Origin: Mesotaenium endlicherianum
Lineage: Eukaryota > Streptophyta > Zygnematophyceae > Zygnematales > Mesotaeniaceae
Assembly: GCA_009602735.1 (NCBI GenBank)
Contig: WELA01000485.1
Span: 5,246-69,245 of the forward strand
Direction: 5' to 3'
DNA: 64,000 bases
Positions 10,591 through 22,963 of the stretch are shown in pieces. How positions within the stretch are numbered: the stretch's first letter is position 1; every line of letters starts with the position of its first letter. Made by a program: the position numbers and the translations under genes. The notes beneath the pieces were generated by a model. The model did not search any database, was not told the origin of the DNA, and saw nothing but the letters and a program-made list of their open reading frames with translations.

Positions 10591-11543
10591 CGTACTGTAA
10601 CGATCCGAGCTATTTTAGGCGTATTTGGGACGTTTTTCCAATTATCTAAAGTACATTATACTATTTATCATATTATTTGATAAATGATTGCATCATATTT
10701 AATTATTCGCCACACGTGTGTGCCGATTAATTCCTGGTCGATTGGCGAAACGACCGAGATACAATTGCAAAAAGCGTCGTAACGTAACTCGACTACTTCG
10801 CAAAAGTACGACATAATTATTCATAAAGTTACTTTGATTAATTATGAGATGATAACTCATTAAATCATTGATTGATTAAGTTGATTTGATTGTCATTATT
10901 TCGACAATGCACAATCACAGATTTCGAATTTACGACCAGTCGTTAATACGAACAAACCGTCGTATCAAGATACGAACAAACCGTCGTAAAGACAAACGAA
11001 ACGAAATATGCAAAGTCGCTTTGCATCGACGCGGATTCGAACCCGCGACTTGTCGTTTGAAACGTTCACACCTAAACCAATTGGCCAAGTAGTTACTCGT
11101 AAGTCCTGGTTCATGACGTAATGATTTGAACGCGACTCCGCGAACAGTCGCGACTTTTCGAAAAGTCGCGAGAACGCGAAAACGCCCGTTTGGCGCGAAC
11201 CGGTTTTCTGAAAACCATTGAAAAGTCTCCAAACCGCCAAACGGCGCGTTTCGAGCATTCGGCCGAATGGGACACGTCCCTTCGACCGTTTTCGTTGAAC
11301 ATGAACCAGTGCCCTAGGTGGTGACTCGAAGCACTCCAGTGCCTCATGTTGTGCAGGTATAAATACTTGTAGAGTCATCGTGAGTGCAACTCTCACAAGC
11401 ACACATTCTACGTTAGTTTACATTTTCGCTCTTTCGAGTATTCGTCGATTTGCACATTTATACAAATATTCCTTCCACTTGAATTAAATATTCCTTGAAT
11501 ACCGAGGAAAGATCCTCTCGAAAAGCAGAAACGTAACACGTAC
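10591..11543 (+). mobile_element. Solo LTR of family I with CGTAC target duplication
   Basis: A 943-bp LTR (10596-11538) runs from TGTAACGATCCGAG to AGAAACGTAACA and is flanked by CGTAC on both sides (10591-10595, 11539-11543). It matches the two LTRs of element I (50301-51243 and 56280-57262) in opposite orientation. B2 has the uninterrupted sequence at this place (near 48755-48765), which proves insertion into B1. A solo LTR is the usual product of recombination between the two LTRs of a full element. Confidence 0.95.
11022..11095 (-). other. tRNA-like sequence with pol III A and B boxes inside the solo LTR
   Basis: On the minus strand an A-box-like TGGCCAATTGG (11077-11087) is followed, 34 bases later, by a perfect B box GGTTCGAATCC (11032-11042) and a short T-arm-like stem. 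Acceptor and anticodon stems do not fold into a normal cloverleaf, so this is not a working tRNA gene but a tRNA-derived relic or internal pol III promoter. It is antisense to the LTR. Confidence 0.65.
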
Positions 11544-11755
11544 ACCTCATCGCAAGAGAGGCGACGCGTCATTGGGAAAGGTAATAAGCCTAGGAAACAG
11601 GCTGCAGAGCCTATGGCAACGGAGGAGCAAGCTGCAAAGCCTGCTACCCCACCTCTTAAGAATCAGGCAGAAAAGCCTGAGAGCCAGAATCAGGCAGAAA
11701 AGCCCGAGGGCCAGGATGAGGGCGGAAAGCCCCCACCTGCACCCAAGAAGTAGCA
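11544..11755 (+). pseudogene. B1 low-complexity tail of the unknown region
   Basis: This is the continuation, after the solo LTR, of the region that starts at 8955. It encodes an Ala-, Lys-, Pro- and Glu-rich stretch with repeats of the type NQAEKPE and ends PPPAPKK just before the reverse transcriptase. The same tail is present in B2 (48760-48970). The composition suggests a flexible linker. Confidence 0.6.
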
Positions 11756-12914
11756 ACTACTGGATGCCTTTGTTGGGGAGAAGCAACTTGAAACTGAGAC
11801 TTTTGCCATTGGGAAAATGGTCTCAGCCCAGCAGAGAGCACAAGTAGAAAGGTTGCTAAAGAAACACCGCAAGGTGTTTGCTTTTACAAAGGAGGAGATT
11901 GGTAGAACCACTGCCAGTGTGTGTGAGATCACACTAACTACTGATAACCCAGATTGACTTGGGCCGCATAAGCTCAGTCAGACAGAGTGGGACTGTGCGG
12001 AAAAAACTTGCTGAAGAGCTGCATAAGCTCCGCATGATTGAAAAATTCACCTCAGTGCATGGGGCTCCCACAATAGTAGTCGCTAAAAAGGACGAGGCCG
12101 GCAATTACATTGCCACTCGTATGTGTGGAAATTAGAGGCGACTGAATCTCTACACTGAGCCAGACAGCTATGTGATGCCTACGCCGGAGCGGATCTTTGC
12201 GATTGCCATCACCGGGAAGGTGTTCAGCATCATCAATCTGCGCCAAGGCTTCAACCAGATCCCTGTGAAAACAGAAGATCAAGGTAAGATCGCTTTCTTG
12301 GCTCAAAGGGAACTTTGGCAATGGACAGTAATGCTATTTGGGCTGAAAAATGCCCCAGCCATATTTCAGAGGACTATGGATAAAGTGCTGGAGGGGCTGG
12401 ATTTTGCTAAGCCATACATTGACGATGTGGTAGTATTCAGCGAGTCCATAGAGGAGCACCCCGAGCACTTGGAACAAGTGTTCCAGCGCCTGGAGAAATT
12501 CCAGATGAAGCTGCATCCTGGGAAGTGCAAATTCTTTAAGGCACATGTGCCTTACCTAGGACATGAGATTGGGAACAATGCTATGTCCCCTCAGGCTGTG
12601 AAGACTGAGGCCATTTACAAGATACCTGCACCTGCGAATGTGTCTAAGTTGAAAGCTCTGTTAGGGCTAAGCGGATACTATCGTAAGTTTGTGAAGGATT
12701 ATAGCAGAATTGCTAAACCCCTGACGGAACTCCTGAAAAAAGATGTGCCTTTTGCGTGGACAGAAGCTCAGGATAAAGCCATGAACGAGCTTAAGGAGCG
12801 GCTGGTAACAGCCCCAGTCTTGCAAACGCCTGACTACTTCAAGCCGTTCAATCTGCACACTCACTGGAGTCATGTGGGAATTGGCGCAGTGCTCACTCAG
12901 GCCGCAAGCCCTAG
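11756..12914 (+). pseudogene. B1 reverse transcriptase
   Basis: The segment starts with a typical pre-finger stretch (AQVERLLKKHRKVFAFTKEE). It continues through FGLKNAPAIFQRTMDKVLEG and the catalytic YIDDVVVFSESIEEHPEHL (near 12415-12470), then LLGLSGYYRKFVKDYSRIAKP, into the start of RNase H, where element C inserted at CCTAG. All motifs are those of Ty3/gypsy reverse transcriptases. The same region in B2 (48974-50300) is nearly identical. Confidence 0.88.
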
Positions 12915-14228
12915 TGTAATGAATCAGTTCGTTATTTATTTAATTAATCGCATACCTAAATATAACACTAAATAAGTATTATGTCTATATACTCACATGT
13001 GCGAGTTCATCTAGATGAATGTATGTCGATGTAATGCGAGTTTACTTACTTTGTCAAAAGGTCAGCAAGATGACTTTTGTACCATAGTGTAGTTTGCTGA
13101 CTTTGTTGAAAAGGTCAGCAGGATGACTTTTGTATCATAGTGTGGTTTGCTGACATTGTTGAAAAGGTCAGCAGGATGACTTTTGTATCATAGTATAGTT
13201 TGCTGAGATTTATATATCATTTATATACAGGATATAATATCAGTAGGTTGACATATAGTAAGCTCGCTTGATATTAGTCAATATACTTAGCTTCAGTACG
13301 CTGAGGATAGACATATTCATTTAGATTGTTATTTGTAGATTGGCACATGTGACCGAAGTATACTGAAAGTCGGGAGGTCGACTGAGATTCGGTAAACCGA
13401 TGTCCTACCAGTGTGGTTAACTCCTGGGTAGGCGGAGCCGTCGTCAGTCAACTGAACAGTTAGGACTTCAGTCAACCGACCAATTAATATGGTCGTTATA
13501 CCTAGATCCGTAAGTCCCAACTTAACGGGTTTCCCACGAAACGGCGCACCTTGCGCCGTGGTCAGCCAGGTGGTCACTAGGTACATAGCAGGCTGGGATC
13601 TCGTGGTCCCGCATTCTGGACAGTAGGCTTTACAGTCGGATTTCTACTTGCAAGTGATGTGTGCACTTTTTGGGTTCGTTCTAATGACCAGCCTTCACGG
13701 AAATTGCCATGGCTGCTTCGTTTGCGCTTCATTTGGAGCGAACTAGGACTTTTCGGAAAGGTCTCGTCAAGATGCATCCGTTGCCGTTAAGTTTGCTCAA
13801 TTTGGAGTAGTATTGACAGAGTTATGCCCTCTGACATTTCGGGGTCACACAGCGGACAGATTCCATGGTTTTTGCACCTAAGTCAGTGGGATGTGTTTGA
13901 GCTACTTTATGGTCATCTGAATGAGAGCGCCTTTGCTATTCAGTCCCCTGATGTTGTGTATGTGCTTACACATGCTTGTATGCCTGGTAGCTAGAAGTCA
14001 AGAGTTTCTGAAGGAGAAGCTCTAGTCCTCAAGCTCGCCTCTTTCTCGTGCCTTGTATTCGTGTGCAACTATGGCACACTACAATAAGTGAGTCAAGGGC
14101 TATAGATGAGTAAACGGAAGTCATTATAAGGGCGAAGATCGCTCCCTGATTTCACACGCTTCCACCTATCTCTGATCTTTTATATTTAAATGAAATATAT
14201 TAATCTTGAATAAGCAAGATTCATTTCA
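12915..14228 (+). repeat. Element C 5' LTR
   Basis: It runs from TGTAATGAATC to GATTCATTTCA, ends that are inverted copies of each other at 10 of 11 positions and are shared with the D LTRs. It contains a three-unit 53-bp tandem repeat and a conserved block near 13400-13445 (CCGATGTCCTACCAGTGTGG type) that also occurs in the D LTR. Confidence 0.94.
13049..13207 (+). repeat. Three 53-bp tandem units in the C LTR
   Basis: The units 13049-13101, 13102-13154 and 13155-13207 share the core AAAAGGTCAGCAGGATGACT. The same array is in the 3' LTR at about 26873-27031. Such arrays in LTRs can be enhancer-like, but that is inference. Confidence 0.9.
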
Positions 14229-14229
14229 G

Positions 14230-14242
14230 TGGTATCGGAGCT
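14230..14242 (+). other. Element C primer-binding site
   Basis: TGGTATCGGAGCT lies one base after the 5' LTR, matching an initiator-Met tRNA end and identical to the sites of A and D. Confidence 0.9.
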
Positions 14243-16846
14243 AAGTCCTTTCTTGAATGTCCGTGCTTGTCTTCTTTGTCTCATGAGGTAAATGTGTGAG
14301 GCTTACTTGTGTGGTATGATGAGTCTAGGTGGAGCTTGGGAAGTGTATGATGTAGAGCATTGCACATCCTGTCCAGGATCCTTCCACTTGCTCACCTAGT
14401 GTGTCTCTTGGCTCAATGTACTATGCGGCATACTAACTTGACTTTCCTAGCCTCTTGTGTACAGTTACACGCAACGAGAAGCCTGAAGTGGAGGCTTGAT
14501 GGAAGAGGTGTCTGCAAGCATCAAGGGCAGCATCAAGGGAGTTGCATCATAGCAAGCTGGATATGACTCATTTACCTCACTTGATCATAGTCGTTGTGTG
14601 TTGTTATATGCAATCCACGGCTAGTATAGAGAGGGGTGTGCACTCCAGCGGTGCTAGAGGACTTGTTAGTCTGTTGTGCTAACCCTTTGGGTTTAAGCTT
14701 GTTGCTTTGCAAGAGACGTACCTCTCTTATTATGTGTGTGGTAGCTAGGTTGAGGGAGCTTGGGTATGGCTGCATGTGTGGAGCAATTGAGACAGTGCGT
14801 GCACACATGATTTACTAACTTACGTTTCCAAGTATGGATTACGACAGGTTTTCGTCGCCACGATCCAAGTGCACTACGTCGTCCACAAGCTTCAGCATGC
14901 TGCAACTTCTCTGAGAAGAGGCTTTTACAGCAACAATGGCATCCTACAGATACCCTCTACTCCCAACCATGGCTGTGACATTGTGTGCTCCTCTCGTTTG
15001 CCACTTTGACGTGGGCTGGAAGGTTTAGGGTATGTGCCTTGTGCTTGAAAGCTATGTGTGAGACGGTGCTTTGGTGGTACTTGATGAGATCGTAGGAGCT
15101 TGGAGTTGAAGCTTAAGATAAGTCTAGTCAGTGTGCAGAGGTTTTTGAATGCGGATCTTATGTGATTGCTGACTTAGGTTAAGTCAGTCTGCTGGATTAC
15201 TTGACCTAATGTGGTTAAAGGGTTTAAGGGCTTGGGTTTATGGACGCAAGGACTTTTCTTTAACTCTCTTTAGTTTGCATGACTTTTTAAAGGTTAAGTG
15301 TCCGAGAGCAGCCGCGATCAATGAGTACTTTGAGTGCTTGAGCTGAACGAGCTCTTGGTGTCGCCATGCTTGGCGCGTGACATCTCTTACCGTGGGATTG
15401 TGGCTCGTTGGAGCTAGCGAGATAATCAGATAAGATGAGCATATCGAGACTTAGGTCTGTACGGTGTGTTGACTGACGTATGGAAAGTCAACGTGGATAC
15501 TAGAGGGGGTTTGACTACTTGCCTTAGGTCCAGTTGGCAATTTGTTCTTGGATGCCACCTGTACACTTGGTCAAGTGTAAGGAGGTTTGTGTCTTCGTCA
15601 TAGGGACGAACTGGGCATATTAGCAGTGTGCTAAGTCTTTGCCGGCCTTGCAGCTGACTGAGCTCGCTAGAGGCGCATGCTAGGTAGCATGCAAGATGCA
15701 TTTGTATATGCGTCAGGTGCATGGAATTTGCATCCCGGGTGCTAGAGGTAGTGGATCGCCGTTAGCATACCGTAGAGCAGGTGTAAAATGGGCCCTGCTG
15801 TAATAGATTCACTATGCACACCTAAGTAAAGACAGAAGAGACCATCGACATTATAGACGTTCTCGCAATGCATGGCTTGAATGATCTTGTTCAGTCCGAT
15901 GCACAAACATTCTTCTTGCTAGCTTGGGGTTACAGTGCGAAAGTCTTACCAGGGATCTATGCACGCTGTTGTCATTGGCTTGCTAGGTGCTTGCTGCAAT
16001 TACAATAGGTGCCATGTATGTGCCTTTAGAGAGGAACTCGGTTTTGAGCTATACTGCGTTTGCCCATTGTCATTGGTTGAGTCTTTGTGATCCCAATGTT
16101 TGCCTTACCCTCCCGGGAACTATGTAAGATGGAGTCATCAGATCTTGAGTAGACTGATGCAGCTAGGGTGTGGTGTTTGCCACGCGTAGCTTAAGCTCAT
16201 TGAAGGCAACTTACACACTTGTTTGTTGTCTGTTCAACAGACTGAGACCAGCAAGCAGAGTGTGAAGCGATGGTGCATACAGGTCGAGAGAGGCCGAGGA
16301 GTTGGCATGCTGGACGCTGCCACGTGACGCTTCCCCACCTGTCCTCTGGGCAACTTCAGGCAGTAAGGCCTGAAGGAGGGAGTATCTTGAAACATCAGAA
16401 CTATGATACAGTTGGTTGTTTTTGATCCCTCTTCTCTTTGATTGTTGACTCTCACCATTGGGTGGTTGTCATTTTGGTGTATGTCTTGCTAGGGAATGAC
16501 CAGTATGAGTCATTGTATGTGAGCATTGGTAGAGTCAGCTAACTAAGCTACTTCTTGGTATGGATAAACTTGCTAATAGGGCCGGTTGTCTTCATCTCAT
16601 AGCAAGCTATCTACACTCTCGAATGGAGGGATGTAATACGCTGGCTTGACTTTGGGTTATTCATGGATACAGCTTTGTGGTGAGAGGGTTTGAATGGCAG
16701 TACACTCTTCCCTATGCCACTCCGGTCATTGATCTAATCTTGAAAAATGGACTACTTTTTTTTTGGGAGGGGGGGACTTACTTTCTTTCTTGCTTACTTG
16801 AGTGTTTGCACTTTGCGTCCTCTCTCGGTATTCCTTCGTTGATTCT
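14243..16846 (+). other. Element C internal region, left part: no gene seen
   Basis: About 2.6 kb, G/T-rich, with no open frame that looks coding. Around 15775-16000 there is recognisable but strongly decayed similarity to the D-family sequence at about 19185-19400, for example GATTCACTATGCA. A poly-T/poly-G run lies near 16756-16777. D is inserted at 16847. Without coding capacity C would depend on proteins of another family. Confidence 0.75.
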
Positions 16847-17566
16847 TGTAATGAATCAGTATATTGGCTGACATAATATTCATTTAAATATAATAGTTAA
16901 TTAAGTTCAGCCTGCTGAAGTCTAGTTAATGATCAACCTGCTCGACTATATATAAATATCAGTTTAATGACTCGGCCCGAGGTAGCAGGCTAAGGTCACC
17001 TTAAGTCAGCTTGCTGACACATTCTTTGACAGCCAGCTGACTTCCGTACTCAGTAGCAGCGAACTGCCTCGATATGCATCTAAGTGTGGTATGCTAGATG
17101 CATGGCCAGATGACATCCCTATGATGGATGGCGATTCGGGATGATGGGAGATGGAGGTGGATTTGGTTAACCGAGGTCCTACCAACGTGGTTAACTCCCG
17201 GGTAGGCGGTGCCATCGCACTGACCGTTGAACAGTAAACTCATTCCATGTACATATGCTAGGCATTGCTCTCGAGTTCGGCATTCGGAAACGAGGCCAAC
17301 TCTCTTGTACAGCTTACTGAGAGAGATCTGAATCCAAGGCGAGAAGCCATTGATACGCACTGTCTTCTAACCTTGCTTATGTATGAGTTTACTGATTTGC
17401 ATTATTGATGCTAGTTCACTCGCATTTGACTTACGAGTATTATTCACTGCTAGTGTGTTGTCCTTTGCCGTTTGACCAATTAACGGAAAATACCATAAAG
17501 ATTACTTGCTGATATAAAGATCTTTATTAATTGTTAATTGCCTATCTGGTAAGGCGATTCATTTCA
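16847..17566 (+). repeat. Element D 5' LTR
   Basis: 720 bp from TGTAATGAATC to GATTCATTTCA, followed after one base by the primer site. Termini and a central block near 17165-17215 are shared with the longer LTR of C. Confidence 0.95.
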
Positions 17567-17567
17567 G

Positions 17568-17580
17568 TGGTATCGGAGCT
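17568..17580 (+). other. Element D primer-binding site
   Basis: TGGTATCGGAGCT, one base inside the 5' LTR, 20 bases before the gag start codon at 17601. Confidence 0.92.
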
Positions 17581-17600
17581 TTAATCACAGTCTTCTTTGT

Positions 17601-19097
17601 ATGGTAAGGACAAGGTCTCAAACTAGCAACTCCCGAGACATGGAGAACCAGGATAACGAGAATGTCAAAAACCAGGCGGAAAGCCATGTAGCGGGAAACC
17701 GTACCTATTCGGAAGCAGTAGCGGATACTGCAGCTAGGGAGGCTGCAGATGAGGCAGCTGCTATTGCCTCAGTCGCAGCTCAGCAAGCTGAGGAGGAGAT
17801 AGCCAGACTAGAAGCTGAACAAGTAGCAAAGGCCGCTGAAGATATACAAAGGAGGGAAGGACAGCCAGCTGACGAGCGCACTGTTGAAGAACTTATGGCA
17901 TCAAGGGCCAATGTTCTGAACCCACCTCCTGCCGTACAACTCAATGTACCCCTAGGTCAAATACGTGACCGGCTGAATGCGGCAGGAATTGCTGCTGCAG
18001 GAGCAAGAGGGATTGTTGAGGACACTACTCAGCGAGTAGATGCCAATGCTGCTGCTGCATTTGCTAATCTACCACCCCAAAATGTAGACTTGGGAGCATT
18101 GTTCGTTCAGATGCAGTCGCAAATGGCGACCATGTATCAGTCCCAGCAGGAGGACAAAAGAATCATAATGTCCCTACTCCGGGACAGAGACCAACTGGGG
18201 TCTCACACCACTAGTGGTGGTGGCCGAGGGCCTAGTAAGCCCAAGCCGAAACCTCCCCAGGACTATGATCCTGAGGGAAACAGAAAATATTACCTGATCA
18301 AGTTTCTCGCGGATGTTGAGCAGTGGCTGGAGAACTACCCAGAACTGCAAGATTACGAGAAGGTCAGGCACACCGGTGCGCTACTGAAAGGCAGTGCCGC
18401 AGACTGGTGGCTTTACTGGAAGGAAGAGCGTAAGGCTCGGCAACTCGGTGACCCTACGTGGGTAGAGTTTGTCGAGAAGTTGCATGAGAAGTTTGATGTC
18501 ATCAACCAGCAGGAGAAAGCTATCTATGCGATGATCTCCCTGACACTGAAGCAGACCACATCAGTTGCTGAGTTTGCTCAAAAGTTCCAGGAGAACATGA
18601 TGAAGCAGCCAGATTTGCCAGAACGGTATAGGATAGCATACTTCAGGTATGGCTTGAAATCCGAGGTCTCTGGTCATTTTGCTGAGAAAAAGTATGAGAA
18701 ACTTGCTGACTTGATCCAGGATGCTGATGCCTGGGATCAGCAGCAGTTCAATCATAAGCGCCAGAGTAATGCTTTGGTGTCTAAGGTTGTCAAAAAGCCA
18801 CACGGTTCCTACAATGCAATTGAGGGAGACCAGGCTGAGGATGATCAGGGTGATGGATACGAGTATGAGTATAATGCCATACAGTCTAGAGGTAGACGTG
18901 GTATAAGTACAATGCTATTCAGTCTAGAGGTAGAGGCGGTCTCTCTCGAGGTGGCTATGGAAGGGGTGGTGGTAGGACTAAGCCGAGACCAGCCTCAGCA
19001 AAATCCACTTGCTACCATTGTCAACAGAAAAGTCACTACAGAGAACAGTGTCCGATCAAGCACCTGCCCAAGGTCGAGAGAAAAGACCAGCCTTTAA
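17601..19097 (+). CDS. Element D gag
   Basis: A 498-codon open frame starts with ATG shortly after the primer site. Residues about 45-105 are Ala/Glu-rich and helical ([20 protein letters not shown]), probably a coiled coil. Residues about 200-390 are a capsid region ([40 protein letters not shown]). The distal part is Arg/Gly-rich. The nucleocapsid CCHC knuckle of the family is plain in H (YHCQQKGHYREQC, near 41950). The end overlaps the start of the pol frame by about 90 bases. Its role is the virus-like particle shell and RNA packaging. Confidence 0.88.
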   Translation: MVRTRSQTSNSRDMENQDNENVKNQAESHVAGNRTYSEAVADTAAREAADEAAAIASVAAQQAEEEIARLEAEQVAKAAEDIQRREGQPADERTVEELMASRANVLNPPPAVQLNVPLGQIRDRLNAAGIAAAGARGIVEDTTQRVDANAAAAFANLPPQNVDLGALFVQMQSQMATMYQSQQEDKRIIMSLLRDRDQLGSHTTSGGGRGPSKPKPKPPQDYDPEGNRKYYLIKFLADVEQWLENYPELQDYEKVRHTGALLKGSAADWWLYWKEERKARQLGDPTWVEFVEKLHEKFDVINQQEKAIYAMISLTLKQTTSVAEFAQKFQENMMKQPDLPERYRIAYFRYGLKSEVSGHFAEKKYEKLADLIQDADAWDQQQFNHKRQSNALVSKVVKKPHGSYNAIEGDQAEDDQGDGYEYEYNAIQSRGRRGISTMLFSLEVEAVSLEVAMEGVVVGLSRDQPQQNPLATIVNRKVTTENSVRSSTCPRSREKTSL

Positions 19098-22000
19098 AAG
19101 ACAGCAACAGTCAGTAATCCAGTCTACTGACTGTGAGGATGCTAGAGATAGTGAGTCGTCACTAGCTACCCTCATAGCAGGTATTATGGGTTCTGCTGAA
19201 CTGGATTCACTATGCATGCCTGACAACCAGATAAAGGAGACCATCAGCAATATAGACGTCCAGAGAGTGCACACTCTGGATGCTCTTGTTCCACCTGATG
19301 TCCAACATTTCTTTGCTAAGTCAGGAGAACAATGCGAAAGTCAGGAAAAGACAGTCCTCCCTATCCTACTGCATTGCATGATTGCAGGTAGGAAGGTGAG
19401 CGCATTTGTTGACGGAGGGGCGTCACATACTTTTATCCACAAGGACTTAGTTAAGCGGCTAAGGCTGCCTACTGTCACCCAAGGGAATAGAAAAATATTC
19501 CTTGGAGATGCCTCAAGTATCCCGGGAGGAGTTATAACCAAGCCTATTGAGGTCCAGTTAGGTTTTGGCATTGCAATTCTAACTGAAACGCTTACATTTG
19601 AGGTACTCAACACTGGCTTTTATGATCTCGTGCTAGGCAGGTCCTGGCTTAATAGACATCAAGCTGAAGTGTGTTGGAGCAGAGGTACAGTTAAAGTGAG
19701 AGGAGCCAGTGATGGGCAGACTGACTTGGCACCCACCAGTGCTCTTCCTCTTGTCCTGTGTGGATGGCAAATGAAGGAAAAGAAGAGGCTTCCAGAAGGA
19801 TGCAAGTTGCTGAATGCAATGGAGTTCGTCAAAAGCTGGAACCAGAAGGAAGACAGAATGTTCTGTCTGCTACTAAGAGAGGTACCTCCTCAACCTGAAG
19901 AAGCGGTTGAGAAAAAGGTAAGCCCTCCGGAGCACCCTACTGCTGCAAAAATTGTTGCTCAGTACACTGATGTATTTAATATGTCTCCAGGACTACCCCC
20001 TAAGAGGGAAGTAGATCATAGGATTGATCTGTTACCTGGGAGTCAGCCACCTTGGCAACGCACATATGGCTTGTCTTATGTGGAGAGCAAGGAGTTGAAA
20101 ACACGGATTGCAGAGCTTGAGGAAAATGGTTATATTTCTCTCAGTAAATCACCTTACGGCGCACCCATCCTATTTCTTAAGAAAAAGGATGGCAGTATGC
20201 GGATGTGTGTGGATTACAGAGGCCTGTACAGAATTACAGTGAAGAACAAGTATGCTTTACCCAGAATCGAGGGCTTGCTTGATACCTTGTCAGGTGCTAA
20301 GGTGTTCAGTAAGATAGATCTCAAGAGTGGTTATCATCAAATCAGAATTGCTGAGGGGGATGAACACAAGACTGCCTTCCGCACACGTTATGGACACTAT
20401 GAGTTCAACGTGATGCAATTTGGACTGACTAATGCTCCTGCTACTTCATGGGTGCTATGAATGACATTTTCAGACCTTATTTGGAGAAGTTTGTGCAAGT
20501 TTTCCTGGATGATATTTTAATTTTCTCTAAAGATGAAGCTCAGCACACTGAACACTTAAAGACAGTCCTGGACACTCTGCGGAAGAATCACTTGTATGCT
20601 AAAATGAGCAAGTGTGATTTCTTTAAGGAAAGTATTGAATTCTTAGGCCACGTTGTCGGTAAAGAGGGCATCAGTGTGGATCCTAAGAAAGTACAGACCA
20701 TAAGGGATTGGCCAGTACCACAGTCTGTCTCTGAGGTTGGATCCTTTCTCGGGTTGGCTAACTACTATAGGAGATTTATTGAGAATTATTCCACAAAGGC
20801 CAGTAAACTGACTGACCTTACTAAGAAAGACATCGGGTATGTGTGGGGGGAAGAGCAGCAGGCTGCCTTCCAGACCCTTAAAGATGCCCTTTGTTCTGCC
20901 CCAGTGCTAGCCGTGTATGACCCCAGCAAACCGGTGCAGGTGGTTACTGATGCCTCTGACTTTGCCATGGGTGCTATTTTGTTGCAGCCTGCTGACAAAA
21001 CCACAAAGGATGGTAAGATACGGCAGGAGTGGCATCCTGTGCTGTATGAGTCTATGAAATTCAATCCAGCGGAGATTAATTACTCAGTGCATGATAAAGA
21101 GCTACTAGCTATCATTCATGTACTCAAACAGTGGAGAGCATACTTACATGGTAAAGCTTTTGAGGTGATTACAGATCATCTAGCTCTGACTCACTTTCAG
21201 AAGAAGTCCAAGCTGACGAGGAGGGAGAACCGCTGGAGCCAGATGCTGGAGCAGTTCCAAGTCCAAATCGACTACAAACCAAGGAAGTTGAATCCTGCTG
21301 ATGCACTCTCTAGAAGACCTGACTTGCAAGAAAGGAACTTTAGTCAGCATGCTGTAGATAAAGTCCTGTGTGCACTCACTTCACTAAAGGTGAAAAAGTC
21401 CTTCCTTGAACAACTTAGGAAAGCCTACCTTTCTGACCCAACATTTGAGCCCAGCCCCACTACTGGTGTGTGTCGTGCTACTGCACTCGGGTATAAGCTT
21501 AAGGGAGGGGTCTGGGTGACTGAAACCACTTCAGGCAGGCTAAAGCTGGTCATTCCTAATAACTTGGAAGTAAGGTCTCTCTTATTGAGTCAAGCGCATG
21601 ACAATCTCCTGGGTGGACATTTGGGGCAGGCCAAAACTGTTGGCAAATTGGCAAAACATTATCATTGGGAGGGGTTACCCCGGGAGGTCTTGAAATATGT
21701 CAAGTCCTGTGACCAGTGTCAGAGAAATAAGTCTCGGCACACACCACCCGGAGGTCTCTTGCAACCGCTGCCCATCCCAGCTGGACGCTGGGAAACTATA
21801 TCCATGGACTGGGTGGTCTCACTACCAAGAACTGCCAACGGGCATGATTCAATACTGGTAGTCGTGGATAAACTGACAAAAATGGTCATTTTTATCCCCA
21901 CAACTGTCAAAGTGACTGCACTCGAAACAGCGAGACAGTTTTACAACCATGTAGAATGCCAACATGGGCTCCCCGCTAATATCATCTCAGACAGAGACTC

Positions 22001-22901
22001 AAAATTCACCTCTAAGTTCTGGAGAGCTTTAATGGGGTTAATGGGAGTCAAACAGCTGCTCAGCGCAGCAAACCACCCTCAGACTGATGGGCAGACTGAA
22101 AGAACTAATCGAGTTCTGCAGGAGGTGCTGAGAGCATATATTAACCAAAAACAAGATAATTGGGATGACCTGTAGCCTCAAATTCAATTTGCGGTCAACA
22201 GTGCGGTGCACGCGTCAACGGGCAAGACTCCTTCTGAACTCAATCAAGGTAGAGCCCCTAAGTCTCCTTTAGATGTACTGGGGGAGTCTTTAACTGACCC
22301 GGAAGGGATTGACAACCCGATCTCCCTCCAGTTAACTCAGGAGTTTGCTGACACCCTGTCAGAAGTCCAACGAAACCTGCACAAGGCCCAAGAAAACCAA
22401 CAAAAATACGGTAATCAACACCGTCGGGAACTGACATTTTCCAAGGGGGATTTAGTAAAATTGCATTCTCAGCACCTGTACCTCCCTGGTGTGGTCAAGA
22501 AAAAGCTTGGCCCTGTCTGGGTCGGTCCATATTCGGTAGTGCGTCGTGTCGGTCACAATGCTTACAAACTGACCATGTCAGCAGACTACAAGGGTCACCC
22601 GGTCTTTAATGTCTCCTACCTGGAACCATACATCAAAGGTGATACACTGTTCACAGGTCGGTTACCTGTCCAACCGGGACCGGTCCCCGCTGTCCGGGAC
22701 GGCGATCCTGAGGAATATGAGGTCGATGAGATTTTAGACGCTCGCTCGGTCCGTCGATCGTCTAAATATGTCATGAAGTACCTCATCCGATGGAAGGGTT
22801 ACGATGCCTCTGGGGACACTTGGGAATTTAAAGACCAGTTGACCAATGCCAAAGGGGCGTTGAAACGGTTCCACCTTCAGGCGGCTGGGGCACCTCCCTA
22901 A
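19009..22901 (+). pseudogene. Element D pol region: protease, RT, RNase H, integrase, chromodomain
   Basis: Domains in order: a retropepsin-like segment ([20 protein letters not shown], near 19400), reverse transcriptase ([28 protein letters not shown] near 20500) and RNase H ([36 protein letters not shown]). The integrase follows, with a zinc-binding part ([19 protein letters not shown] ... CDQCQRNK) and a catalytic core ([35 protein letters not shown]). A C-terminal chromodomain (KYVMKYLIRWKGYDASGDTW, near 22770) marks a chromovirus that would read methylated histone tails to choose targets. The stop is at 22899-22901. A few breaks separate the pieces in this copy. Confidence 0.92.
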
Positions 22902-22928
22902 CAGTCATTTCAGTTGACACGGAAAGGT

Positions 22929-22963
22929 GACAGGAGGTCCTGTCTACATATAAGTTGGAGGGA
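22929..22963 (+). other. Inner hairpin plus polypurine-like module after D pol
   Basis: A perfect inverted repeat GACAGGAGGTCCTGTC (22929-22944) is followed by AAGTTGGAGGGA (22952-22963), directly after the pol stop. The same arrangement, hairpin then AAGTTGGAGGGA, forms the true 3' polypurine tract at 24963-24996, and H has the same inner module on the minus strand (37898-37933). It looks like an old or duplicated end of the internal region. Confidence 0.7.

Noticed and set aside
11022-11095. A functional tRNA gene in the family I LTRs
   Set aside because: A and B boxes match, but acceptor and anticodon stems do not pair, and the segment occurs in every LTR of the family, so I call it tRNA-like only.
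14360-16871. Short frames inside element C
   Set aside because: None exceeds about 100 codons, none resembles a known protein, and the region is non-coding in character.
17006-17360. Frames repeated in every D-family LTR (also 25158-25512 and 32392-32684)
   Set aside because: They occur only because the LTR is repeated; no promoter-to-stop logic or protein features.
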